A stretch of DNA of 64,000 bases from Malania oleifera. Taxonomy: Eukaryota > Streptophyta > Magnoliopsida > Santalales > Ximeniaceae. A model generated the notes under the pieces. That model was given only the letters and a program-made list of their open reading frames with translations, did no database searches and was not told the origin of the DNA. Positions 25,872 to 38,200 of the stretch are shown piece after piece. The first letter of the stretch is position 1. Every line of letters starts with the position of its first letter. The translations under genes and the position numbers were made by a program. The DNA is taken from positions 77,670,931-77,734,930 of the forward strand of contig NC_080419.1 in NCBI RefSeq assembly GCF_029873635.1, in the 5' to 3' direction.

Positions 25872-27395
25872 AGTACATATGTCCTCCTCATGATGCTATC
25901 CTTACCAGCCCTTAAACATCTGCATAAATGTAGACAAGGATTCCCTCCGTCTTATGTGTGGCTATCATGAACTGCACCCTATTTTGTTTCCCAAGCACAC
26001 AATACCTACAGAAATTTAGCTTGAATGTTTTGGCACCCTTCAAAATATTTCTCTTATGAAGCTCCATCATCCCATGCTCACTCATATGCCCTAACTGCAT
26101 ATGCCACAAAACGGTATTATTTGACTCAGACTCTACAGCTACAGATCCACCTACAACTATGATACCTAGCAGTGTATAGATATTCCTTGGTACTTTCTGC
26201 CCCTTCATCACAGTCAGAACACCCTTACTCACCTTCATTACCCTACTTGTAGACCTGTAACTAACTCCGTAACAGTCTAAAGTGTCCAATGAAATCAAAT
26301 TATTTCTTAACTCTGGTATATGTCTAACATCACATAACGTTCTCACAACACCATCAAACATCTTGATTCCAATATTACCTATTTCGACAATTTTACCTGA
26401 AGCATCATTTCCCATTAAAACAGATCCAAAATTTTCCAATAAGTGGTGAACCATTTTTTTTTTTGGTATCATGTGATAAAAGCATGCCAAATCTAAGATC
26501 CAAGAATCCATGAGACCATCTGAACTGGATGAAACCAAAAGCATATCACCATCACCACTTCCTGAGTCTTCTTCTTCCATTACATTAACTAAGTTTGATG
26601 AACCTTCTTTATTTTCTGCATTACCTTCTTCATCTCTGGATAATCTGGTTTTATGTGCCCCTTTTTTACACATTTAAAACACCGTACGTCTTTCCTCTTC
26701 CTCAAATTGGATCGAGCCTTAATGTTATTCAGTCCACTCTGAAACTTCCCTCTCCCATGATCTTCGTTACCCTTCACCACAAGCCCTTCAGCATGTGAAT
26801 TCTCATCGTTAGCCTTCTTCCTTTGGTGAAAGCCCAAGAGAGCACTCTTGATATCCTCCAACTCCAAAGTTTCTTTTCCCCATGTCAGAGTCATAACAAA
26901 ATTTTCATACATAGTAGATGTAGGTAGGGAATTTAGCAGCATCAATGCCTTGTCTTCATCCTCAAACTTCATATAAACCCGCTTCAGATCACTAATGATC
27001 TAATTGAATACATTGATGTGTTGATTCAGATATGAGCCCTCTGCCATCTTAAGCCTAAAAAGTTTCTATTTATGATACAACTTGTTCATCAATGACTTGG
27101 ATATATACCAACCCTCCGGTTTCAGCCAAACTGCCACAGGTGATTCCTCATCCATGATGTGATATATCAGGTTATCAGCTAGAAAAAGTCTGATAGTTGC
27201 CACAACCTTTGCTTCTAATTCCTTCCAATTCATATGGTCCATGCCTTCTGGCACTGCCCTCCGTATAATGTCTTCATCATACCCTGCTGCACTAAAAAGT
27301 CCTTAACCCTCCTTTGCAAAGTCTGAAATTTCCCGATCCATCGAACTTGACAATGTCAAACTTTGTAGAAGAAATCCTAGTCATTGAAAACAATA
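25872..27395 (-). mobile_element. Copia-A fossil: gag, protease, start of integrase
   Basis: On the minus strand from right to left: gag start (MNWKELEAKVVATIRLFL near 27200-27250), gag body (MLLNSLPTSTMYENF), CCHC knuckle (CFKCVKKGHIKPDYP near 26660), a protease-like SWILDLACFYHM near 26500, and gag-pre-integrase (LWHMQLGHMSEHGM near 26090). The segment ends at the solo LTR. It has several breaks but is the best preserved part of Copia-A. Confidence 0.88.
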
Positions 27396-27410
27396 ACTTT
27401 GAGACCAATT
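27396..27410 (-). other. Primer-binding site of Copia-A
   Basis: The minus strand reads TTGGTCTCAAAG next to the 5' LTR, a decayed form of TTGGTATCAGAGC. Confidence 0.6.
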
Positions 27411-27995
27411 TGTTGTGCAAAAATACCAATGTGCGGCGAAAACACAAATCAATCAAATCGTGCAATGCAGCAACCAACAATGAAAAATATAGATTCACAA
27501 TCACACACATGTAATTATCAAAGTAATAAAAAATACGACACAAGAATTTACGTGGCTCGGCAATGCGCCTACGTCCATGGGAACAAACGACTAAATTTCA
27601 CTATCAATCATCAAACCAAGGTTACAATATTGTTTGTATACTAACCCTACACATACAAAGGACTTAGAAATTTCCTAAAATACCCTTGTAGCAATCCCCT
27701 GGAGTTTTTTCCTTTGAATCCCCAACCTACTGATCTTCCCGATTCAAAATTCAAAATCAGCGCCAAACAAAACCTTTGATGGTTTCAGTAAACCGTCGAT
27801 GGTTTAATACCTAGATTGAAATACTAAGACTGAAACCCTCGACGATTTCAAACAAACTGGCGATGGTTTTCTCCCGAGGGTAAACTGTTGATGTAACTAT
27901 CGATAGTTTTTTTCTGAAGCCCAGTTTCCTTGTTCTTACTCACCATGCTTTCTCTGTGCATGTGTTCCACTCAACATGAGCCACATACTCCAACA
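27411..27995 (-). repeat. 5' LTR of Copia-A
   Basis: The 585-base LTR runs TGTTGTGCAA to CTCCAACA. It contains the U5 motif TTTACGTGGCTCGGC with GCCTACGTCC (27547-27580) and a set of CCATCGATGG-like motifs (about 27775-27910). Its distal 200 bases pair with 1280-1480. Confidence 0.8.
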
Positions 27996-29220
27996 GATAA
28001 GATTGAGAATTTTTTAGATGATTTTATGTTTCCCTAAAATGTTCCTTTTATAATCATTTAGGCCTTCCTCTCATCAATTCTCCCATTAAGGAGGGGCTAT
28101 TAAGGAGTTCTGGGACTTTATTGTATTTATAAGCTTTTACTGTGGAATTACATGCATTTTATTACCACTTTAATGGTCCTTAATTGCAGTCTTTGTATCC
28201 ATTGACCTTATGCAATGATTTGGCTATTAGGTTAATATTTATGCCTTACTAGTCCTCTTGATAATACACTAATTCTTCATCTCACCATAGGATGAAAATA
28301 TTATTTTTCTTGCGATTTAATCACTTACAGATGATGTTATTTACGAATGACATGTTAATTTTTTCAACTAAGAGAAACTTAGAATGCCTATTCATATTTT
28401 AACTAAAGGGCATATTTTGTATCACATCTATTTTCTATTTTTCATTTTCATTTATGTATAGTGAAGAAATATTTTATGACAATACGTTTCTTTATGTTTT
28501 TTTATTTATATTTTTTTAACTTCTATGGATTTTCACTATTTTTAAAAAATTGAAAAGAAAATTGTATAATTTTCATTTGTTTTATTTTGACAACTTGTCA
28601 AAATACTTTAATATTCAAAATTAACTTTTTGAGCATTACATTCTTTATTTTACTTATAACTTTTAATTGGAATTAAGATAAAATGGCCATATGAATTTAA
28701 AATACAATTAAAATAAAATTATTCATATAATTTCTAAATATTTGAAAAAAAATAATGAAATTGGTTTTAAAAAGATTTTTACTATTTCCAATTATCATGT
28801 TCTATAAAATTATTCTAGTAACACTAAAAATGGAGTTTCATAATAGTTAAGTAAAATAATTAAAATAATTTTTACTTTTATTATAATATTTTAAAATTTT
28901 GTATTTTTTGTATATATTATTTTAATTACATTTTTAATTATTATTCAAAACAAGGACAAAATAGTACTGATTCAATTAATTTTTAAATTTATTTTATTTA
29001 TTTATATTAAACAAATATATCCTTGATTTTTAATGTTTAATATTTATTTATTTTTTTGTTTTCATAAATTTTTTTTGTCAAAACCGTCCCTAAACTTCGA
29101 CTTCCATAGTTCCATGGATTTTAACCCAAAAGAAAGAAGAAAGCATTGGTTTCTTAATCACTTTACGTTAGCGGCAAGCGAATTGAATTCAAGCAACCGT
29201 GAAGAAATTTCAAAGCCCTA
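27996..29220. other. Intergenic A/T-rich stretch upstream of RRP46
   Basis: No gene, LTR or terminal inverted repeat was recognised. The last 150-200 bases before the ATG are less A/T-rich and presumably hold the promoter and 5' UTR of RRP46, but no clear TATA box is visible. The ORF at 29033-29221 has no recognisable similarity. Confidence 0.5.
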
Positions 29221-29221
29221 A

Positions 29222-29247
29222 ATCTCTCTCTCTCTCTCTCTCTCTCA
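29222..29247. repeat. (CT)n tract just upstream of the RRP46 start codon
   Basis: A CT run ends 25 bases before the ATG. Pyrimidine-rich CT tracts are common in plant core promoters and 5' UTRs (Y-patch-like), so it may lie in the 5' UTR or near the transcription start. Confidence 0.8.
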
Positions 29248-29272
29248 AAGTGTGGTGCGACTGTGAGAGACT

Positions 29273-32200
29273 ATGGAAATAGATAGGGCTGATGGCCGTA
29301 CGCCAAACCAGCTGAGACGACTCGCTTGTTCTCGCAACATCCTTCACCGTGCCCATGGCTCAGCGAACTGGTCTCAAGGTATTCTTTGCTGCTGCTCTTG
29401 TTGTTGTTGTTGTTGTTTTGTGTGTTTGAGTGTTTTCTTCTTTTTTTTGGGCTGGGCTGGGGTGGGCGAGGGAGGAGGGCTGTGTTTCAGTTTGTTGACC
29501 TTTTGGGCATTTTGATTTAATATCATTTCTAAACTGCCTTGGTGTCCTTTGGGGTTTTCTTTTTTATTTTGCTGTCTTAAATTTTACAAATTGTTGTGTA
29601 AATTCTATATTTTCCTAATGGAGTTTTATTTTTTTGCGTGTTGGGGTTATACTTTGATGTGTTTTTCTCAAATAATGGGAAGATGGTGTTTTGGTTAATT
29701 TTATAATGTTGTAAATTCTACTAATATTTGAGCGGGTTGCTGAAGAAATTAGTTGTAAAGTGAATTATTTTGCTTTATTTCAGGAGATACAAAAGTCCTT
29801 GCAGCAGTTTTTGGACCAAAAGCCGGGACAAAGAAGAATGAAAACCCTGAGAAGGCCTGTGTTGAAGTCATTTGGAAGCCTCAAACAGGGCAGATTGGTG
29901 AGTTTTTTTTAAAAAAAAAATTTATTGCCTCATTGTGTGCTGTATGTCATTGTGTGCTGTATGTCATGCACATTCTATAATCTTAGCCATTGGGACTAGG
30001 AAAAGAAGAACTGCCATGAACACATTTTCTAGTGAAAATATTAAAGTCATAAACCAAGATCATCATATCTGTGGATGTTTCCTGATTTTTTTTTATTTTT
30101 TGACATTTTCATAAGGGATGATGAATTTTAAGTTTCAAATACAATCTGGAAAAAAGAGCAAAGCTGCTAATTTGTTTTAGGGTGCTGTCAGTGCTGATTG
30201 AATGCCTCCCACTTCTCTCAATTTTCTTTATCATGAAATTCTCCATATGAAGAATTATATATGAGCTATTACTTTGATCTCTTTGCTTTGATATTTTAAA
30301 TTCATATTGTAAGGAGTTTACCTTTCTATGTTTTGATGCATTAATTGATTTTAGCAATTCATCAAAATTGGGTTAGCTGTTTCTCAATCTTCTTTGGGTT
30401 ACCAGCAGTCTAGGTTGACAGCATGTGATCTGCAGTGTTTGGGACAATGTTGTGCTCTAACTGCACTAGTCCTGTATGTGTTAAGATGAGGATAGACTGA
30501 TCTGCTTGATAGGATTAACATTCAGTTTAGATGGGCCGCTGTTGGATATTTAATGATGTATAATTGAATTGAGCTTCATCAGGTTTCTAACCATACTAGG
30601 CTTAAGTCCCCATTCACAATCATGGTTTCACATAGTAGCCGCAACCATTATGTAAGGCTTTATGTAATGGATTTTTTGGGTTCTTATTGGCAAAAACTGC
30701 TAAATCAGTGTGAATGAAAATCAGAGCCGTAGCGGCTGTTATGAATTGCTACCGTTATGCATCGGCTGTTACGGCTGTTATGGGACTGCCACACCCGCTA
30801 CAAGACTATTATGGAAAGACAATAATTTTAATTTTACACTTCTCTTCTAATAATTTTTGTCCCATTTTTTTTCCTTTCATAAGTCAATTTTCAATCAGCT
30901 AAGTGAAAGAAGGGGCCAAGATTGTAATGAGCATGATAATGACACAAAATTATTTATTTTTTGTCATATTCACAATATAAGCATTAATTAGCAATTTGAT
31001 ATGAACAATATTTTATTTGAAAACTTGTTTATTATGATAATATTAGTAATTTGAGATTTCTTTTCCCAATGTTTGAAGAGGCTTTGGATTTGGATTTGAA
31101 TAAGATGTAATGTAAAATTGTATTGAAATTTATCCAAATCCACTCAAATCCAAATCCAAGGTCCAAAGTCCATGCTCACAAATGCAGCATTTATGTATTG
31201 TTTAAATATTGTACAAGTTGTTAATACTTTATTCTTTTATGATTATAATATTTTACTTTTGTAGCTTAGATAATACAATATGACTTGTTGGTACAAATTT
31301 ATTGAATTTATATTACATTAAATAATAAAATAACAGATGCAATATGATTTGTTGGTATAAATTTATTGAATTTGTTTTACTTTAAAGAATAAATAATAGA
31401 ACCTGTTTAGTTTTTTGTATGTTTTATGTGCCTAATAGATTAGTGAAGTGTATCATTATATAAGCTAATTTATGTTGTTTCATTAATTTATTGATGACAC
31501 GTATGATATGATTAATGGAAGTGAACAATTTATAATTTTTCTATCATAGCAATAGAATTTAATAACATTACTAAATAGTGTTAGTAATTTGAAGTAAAAG
31601 ATACAAATGCATTAAAAATATTTTTTATACTAACATGCAAATATACTAATATATATAAGGTTGTGTTTGCTTGAAAAAATTCATGACCGTTAAGTGCTGT
31701 TCTCCTACGTCCTGCCACACCTATCATGCTCTGCTACATGCCACTACTATTTAAAACCATCCTCACAACTAATTAGAGCTTTTGGAACTTGTGCACAAAA
31801 TGAGAAGTCGAAACCATATTCAAAAATTTCTTCCTAGATAATAGGTTGTTATTTGCAATTATGGTCCAGCACATACAAATAACGATATCCCATCCTATTT
31901 TCATTTTACATTTTCTTCTCAAAACCAAAATCTCATCCTTCTATATCATGTCATGTCTCCACTAACCCCAAACCTTGAGACCCCTAGGTTGTGGGCTAAC
32001 AATTTGAGTGAAGCCTTGAAACTATCTCTTACATGGGTCCTAGGTGCATGCGTAAAGATAAACAGTTTACAACACTAAATAACACTCATTAGGGTTATAG
32101 CAACATCCGACTTGAGATAATTTAACAAATAGAAGGTAAGCATGAGTAACAAGAATTGAACCCATCACCCCTTGGAAACCATACCTCTAATACGATGTTA

Positions 32201-35200
32201 AATTACTACCAGATCTAAAAGCTTAGGGGTCATCTGATAGCACTACAGGAAAGCTTTCAATCCAATTAATTTGGTTAATTAATCAAATTACTTGAAATTT
32301 CTTTTTTAAGAATAATTCTCTACTGAATCAAACCAAACTTTTCCAAATACAGAATTGCTAACTGACTGGAATACAGTTTGGTTAAACCGGTTAACTGAGT
32401 TTAATTGAATATAATCTACCCCAAAATGAATTATGAGAAATGGATGAATGATTTTTGGGTATTTGGGTATTCCAACTTCCTAATGAATTAACAAAACTCT
32501 ATTTTATATAAGTTAACATTTACACATGCATGCACATGATGCATATATTAATCTATATATGTTGATAAGGATATATAAATTAACATTTACACATACATGT
32601 ATATGATGTATATATATTGAATGTTAATTTTTAAATGTTATATACATGTATATTAATTTGGTTAATTCAGTTAACCGAATACAATAAGGCCTATACAAAA
32701 TCGAAAACCAAATAATAAAAAATCTAAAAAATTCATACTGAACCTGACCTAAGAAAAAATTAATCGAACTGATTTAATTGAATTTGGTCAGTTAATTCGG
32801 TTTTAATTGGATATTGCTCAGCCTTAGAAGCAGCGTAAAAAATTATGGAAACGAAAACTAGAAATGAAATTAAAAAACCAAAAATAGAAACTAAAGTTTG
32901 AAAACTAACAAATATTTCCAAAACTAAAACAAATTAAATCCCTAATTGAACTCATGTCAATTTTGCCCTTGAATCAAATAACAATTAAAAAAGGGGTAAA
33001 ATCTAGCAACACCCCTTGATTTTTTTGGATTTGACACTTCACCCCTTGAGTTTATGAAAACTACTTAAAGAGCCTCTCGAGATTTATTTTTATTGGCAAA
33101 GCGATCCTTTCCTTGATTAACAATTAGTCAACCATTAATTCCAGGTGAAAAATGAACTTTTACCCTAACAAAATTACATTTTTACCTTTTCATTCAATTG
33201 TTATAATATAAATTAGGGAAATGAGATCAATTTAATAAATTAAGTTGAGGAAATTGATAAGTACTATGTTTTGAAGATATAATTGGTAAGCAAATTGTAT
33301 GTCCAATCGATTTTCATGTTGATTGGTCCAACTGATCCAACTTGTTTAGGTCAAGTTGTTGGCATAAGTATGATAACATAATTATATTATTATTTTTTTA
33401 AAAAAAATTTAAAAATATATGAAAAAGAAAAATAAATGAATAAGAGTAATAAATTCAGAAAAACAAACTTAGATAATTATAACGTTCCAAAAATGTTTGT
33501 TATGGACAATTTTTATGCAAATTAAATAACTAATTGCATCTTTAAAACAAATGAAATATAGTTTTAATATTTTTAATTTGTAATAACTTATCAAACAGTG
33601 TTAGAAAAAAATATAAATTAAAAATTCATTTCATACTTCATAAGTTAAAATTAAAAAATTTAATGTTAGTCCTTATGTATTTAAAATGTAAATAATAAAT
33701 GGATTTAAAAAAAGTAACTCAAATTTTATATTAATTGATTGAACCTTGTAGTTTGATCTAGCTTGTTGAAGTCGGTTGGATCATTAGTTTTTCTAAATTT
33801 AATTGGGTTTGTTATTTTATGAAATATGAGATTCATAAAGTAGGTTGGTTCCGGGTTCCCAATTTGACCAAGAAATATTTTGTAGCAGTACAATTACTAC
33901 GTATTTTTATGGTTTATTAGAATAACTCTTAATTTTTCATATATTTAAATATTTTTAAATGATAATAGAATTAAATTATTATGCTAATGTCAACGGATTG
34001 AGCCAAATCCATTAGATCACTTGGACCATTCAATTTGAGAACTGGGATCTCCATTTTTCTTACCAATTTGGTTTTCACAACATTTTACATAACAAACTTT
34101 GTTAGTTTTTAGAAACTAAGATGGGTGGAGTGTCATATTCAGAAAACTGGGGGAGTATTGTTAGATGTTACCCTTTAAAAAAATATGGTTAAAATAATAA
34201 AAATGCAAAGATATAAATTAGAAGAATATTATAATAAAAATAGAAATTAATTGTAATTGTTTGATTTAAATAATATATTTTAACTAGAATTTTTAGTGAT
34301 CCAAGAGCAATCCTATTGTATATAATGATTGAAAAATGGTAAAAACAATTTTTTAATGATTTAATTATTTTTTTCAAATTTTATAAATTTTATATATAAT
34401 TTTATTTTAATTATATGTTAAATTCACATGGTCATTTTTTCGTGAATTTTTAATGAAAAATTGTGTATAGAATGAATGGATTCACCAAAGCCAATTTTGG
34501 ATATTAAAGAACTGATGTTTCCTTGATAAGTAAATTTTATAAAATTTTCTTTTCAGTTTTTGCCAAAGTGGAAGAAATAAGACTAAACAGCCCCTTAAAT
34601 TGTTAAGGCTTTGGGCTAGAAATGTATATCAAGCCTTAACAAATGTAATTTTTGCACGCAGTGCTTTTGAATTGGTAAAGAGTTGCAGCTTCCACATGAA
34701 TCTAAGTTCTTGCCATCTTGATAAAATTCAGAAATTCAGAGATTTGATATGCTTGCTCATGCTTAGTAATTGCTCTTGAGTATTGCTTGTTTACTGCCCT
34801 TTGAGCTGCAATTCTGGCATTATTAATAATATCTGACGGTTTTATATCAAGAATTGCAATCATAAAAGGTAGGAGCTCACTGTTACTGTAAGGTCCTAAC
34901 AAAGAATAGCTGGTTTGTTGCTTCATATGATTTTGCTAAAAATTTCTTCAATGCTCAGGAAAACTGGAAAAGGAGTATGAGATGATATTGAAAAGGACTT
35001 TGCAAAGCATCTGCCTTTTGACCGTTAATCCAAATACTACGACCTCAGTTATAGTTCAGGTGAGGTTCCATGATTTACTTGGAAAGTATCTGTCTAGCTT
35101 AGAACTTGTGCTGCCCAACTTGATTATCTGCCACTCATAGCCAATTACATTGCTATAGTTTTGGAATCTGCAAGACTTCGTACACCGGTAACAAAGTTGA

Positions 35201-38200
35201 ATTGAATACATGTGCTAACATTAAAAATCCCTTATGATTTCCTTTCTTATCTAATTAAATCAAGGGCCTCAAGTTAAACTTAAACATGATATTGTTTAAG
35301 ACCTATTAAAACTATCTTGTCCTCATTTGCATTGGCAAAGCTACCTTCACATTAGGGATGTTTGATCTGGTGCCCTCAATCTTGAAGCTCAGGTGATGAT
35401 GCAAGGTACTAAGTCAGTGTTACCTCTCCGACTTAAAGTGGTTAACTGAGTGTAGTCTGTTTCCTTTCAAATAGCAGTTATGCTATTGCTAGATCCAATG
35501 GGCTTGGATTACCAATGAAACAATCTTCAACATTTATCCCTACCTTCTTAATCAATGCTGAGATGGTTTGTTGTCTCTTTGATGTTCTACTTCAATATAA
35601 GATATTATCCTTTTTATGTTTGAGATATAGCTTCTTTTCTTGTTTGTTGTTGTTATTGTATGACTTGCATTTTTGAAAATTTTGATGCAATATGGTTTTT
35701 CATTGAGACCCAAAAAAAAAAAAACAGATAAAATATAAAAGAGTTTTATGCTGGGTAAATAGTTGGTAATGACCCAAAATTTTGTTTGGATGCTAGCAAA
35801 CGGATAAAATATAAAAGAGTTTTATGCTGGGTAAATAGTTGGTAATGACCCAAAATTTTGTTTGGATGCTAGCAAACGGATAAAATATAAAAGAGTTAAA
35901 TAGTTGGTAATGATCCAAAATTTTATTTGGATGCTAGCAAATAACAATGAAAAAAGTTCATTGCATTGCAGAAAATGGCTGAAGATGGAAGACAGATAGG
36001 TTGACTCTTTCTCTACACGCTAGATGCATGCAAGTACATGTCAGCCTAGTAGATCTTCTGCTCTGTTTGGGCCTTCCATTTTTAACAATTTTCATTCAAT
36101 TCCTGTAGCCCTTCATGTGATGATGAAATTATTGAGTGTTGATTCTTCAGATAATGGGTTCTCCTGTTTCCTTTGCAGGTTGTCAGTGATGATGGTGCGG
36201 TATCCTTTATGGTTATGCTGTTCCCTCTATATATACACGCACACACATATACACCTATATACACTACAGTTACGAGTGGTTGTGGAGTGTTAACATTCAC
36301 AATTCTTCTGTGCTAGTATCCCCTTATGTGATCTACAAATGTCATTCAAACATATATTAAAAGAGAAAAAAAAAAAATAGGGGGGGGGGGGGTGGGGAGG
36401 GATTAAGGATTTGGACATGCTACCAGGTTAAGAGTGATGGAGTTGACAGGGATTTAGATTCAATTCTGCATGAGCTTCTGGTCTTAATTTTTTCAGTATG
36501 GTTTATGCTTAAGCTTTTGGTAGACCCCTGTGAGGGTTCAGACAACCATGGCTATGAAAAATTCTCCTACAGATTGATGTACAGCATATGCTTTTTCCTG
36601 TCATGGAAAATCAAAAGATATTAATTCCATTGAACCTCTTTTTTCTTCATCTTCTTTCTCATCTTTACCTATATGTTGAGATGTCAAAATTTTCCTTTAC
36701 TGTTTCCTTGGCTAGCTTCTTCCATGTGCCATTAATGCAGCATGTGCTGCTCTTGTAGATGCTGGAGTTCCTCTGAAACATCTGGCTGGTAAACAAGGCT
36801 CTGTAGCTATGCTTTCTATTTTTCATTTTGTGAATTTCTATTGAAACCTAATTTCTATTTTGAACAGTTGCCGTCTGTTGTTGTGTGGCAGAAAGTGGAT
36901 ATGTTATACTAGACCCTACCAAATTGGAAGAACAGGTTATTCCGGTCTTTTTCTTTAATTTTGCTTCCCTCTTGGTTTCGAAAAGGTTGATCACCAATTG
37001 CTGCCAACAGTGAAATATTACATCGAATATGTTGCTCTCTTGTATTATTGCTTTTATCACAAAGTCTCAAGGTACCATTCAGAAACATTGGGAATTCAAA
37101 ATTAAAATAACCCTATTTCCATATGAATATTTACTCAGGTTCACACACACGTGATCTTACATATGTAATATTCGTTTCGAGATGAATAAACAACTGTCAT
37201 TTATGGTGGCTAGGAGGCCTAGGTCATGGATTTTTTTTTTTTTAACATAAGCAGATTGGATGCTCTAATGCTCATTTCTTAACTTGTGTTCTGAAATGAC
37301 AGAAGATGAAGGCATTAACTTATTTGGTCTTCCCAAACTTGATTCACTCAGTTCTGCCAGAAGGATCATCGCTTGTGGGAGGTGAACCTATGGGGCATGG
37401 TGTCATTACATCTGTTACCCGAGGTGTGATGCCAGGTATTTGCTATGATTTGTCCTTGGCCTCTCTTTCACATTTATCGACTGCCATTATTATGGAATCT
37501 TGTTATGAAGACTGGGTTTTGAGGTAGCCTTGGGATGGATTGCAATCATCATTGGTTATTATATACCCAAGCATGGTAGTGGAATTGGGTTTTGACTTGT
37601 TCTCTTCGTGTTTGTGCTTCTTGTCTGTTATTTTAGGCTCCATTTGGATTCAGATTTTGTTGGAGAAAAGGGAAAAAAAAATTAAAAAAGGGGAATTAAT
37701 CTTCTGTTAATTTTTCTTCATCAAATATGATGATGAATAAAAAGTTATTCAAATATGATCAAAATTTAAGAAAAATTAAGAGCTAATGATATGTAAAATA
37801 ACAATTTTTTCTGTTGATTTACTAAATATACTATTTTATTTCTCGTTTGATAACAAAAAGAAAAAGTGGGTTACTTCATATATTCCTTTCATTTCTCTCA
37901 TGTTTCCAATTTGCCCATGGGGCCTTAAGAAATTTGAATAACATGATTTTTCAGATTGATGTTAATATCTATGAAGTTTATAAAAACCCTTAGGAACTAA
38001 TTGTTAGGATTGCACTTTTTGTTCATGTAGGTTAATTTGGCATTTGAATTCAAAAATAAAATAAAATGCACTACTCATTTGTTCATGAATATGACTCATA
38101 ACCTAACATTTGTTAATGTTTAAATCTGTACCCAGTGGATGATTATCTTCACTGCCTGGAACGAGGGCGTGCTGCATGTGCAAAGATGTCAGATTTTCTC

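Larger units (their letters stand above)
30621..31761. mobile_element. hAT-like non-autonomous DNA element in RRP46 intron 2
   Basis: The left end CATGGTTTCACATAGTAG is an imperfect inverted copy of the right end, which reads GATGGTTTTAAATAGTAG on the other strand. Flanks are TTCACAAT and CTCACAAC, matching at 6 of 8 positions, which fits a decayed 8-base hAT target duplication. The 1.14-kb interior has GGCTGTTACGGCTGTTATGG-like subterminal repeats and no transposase frame. The superfamily call rests on duplication length only. Confidence 0.55.

Noticed and set aside
29326-29520. Frame rich in Leu and Phe overlapping RRP46 exon 1
   Set aside because: It runs from exon 1 into a GTT-repeat and T-rich intron; the RRP46 frame with matching exon 2 is far better supported.
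34702-34926. Minus-strand frame of 74 codons in RRP46 intron 2
   Set aside because: No similarity recognised, it lies just before exon 3 on the opposite strand, and no promoter or partner exon is evident. A small antisense gene cannot be excluded.
36373-36400. G-run in RRP46 intron 4 as a quadruplex regulator
   Set aside because: It is a single long homopolymer next to poly-A in an intron, with no spaced G-tracts; slippage is a sufficient explanation.
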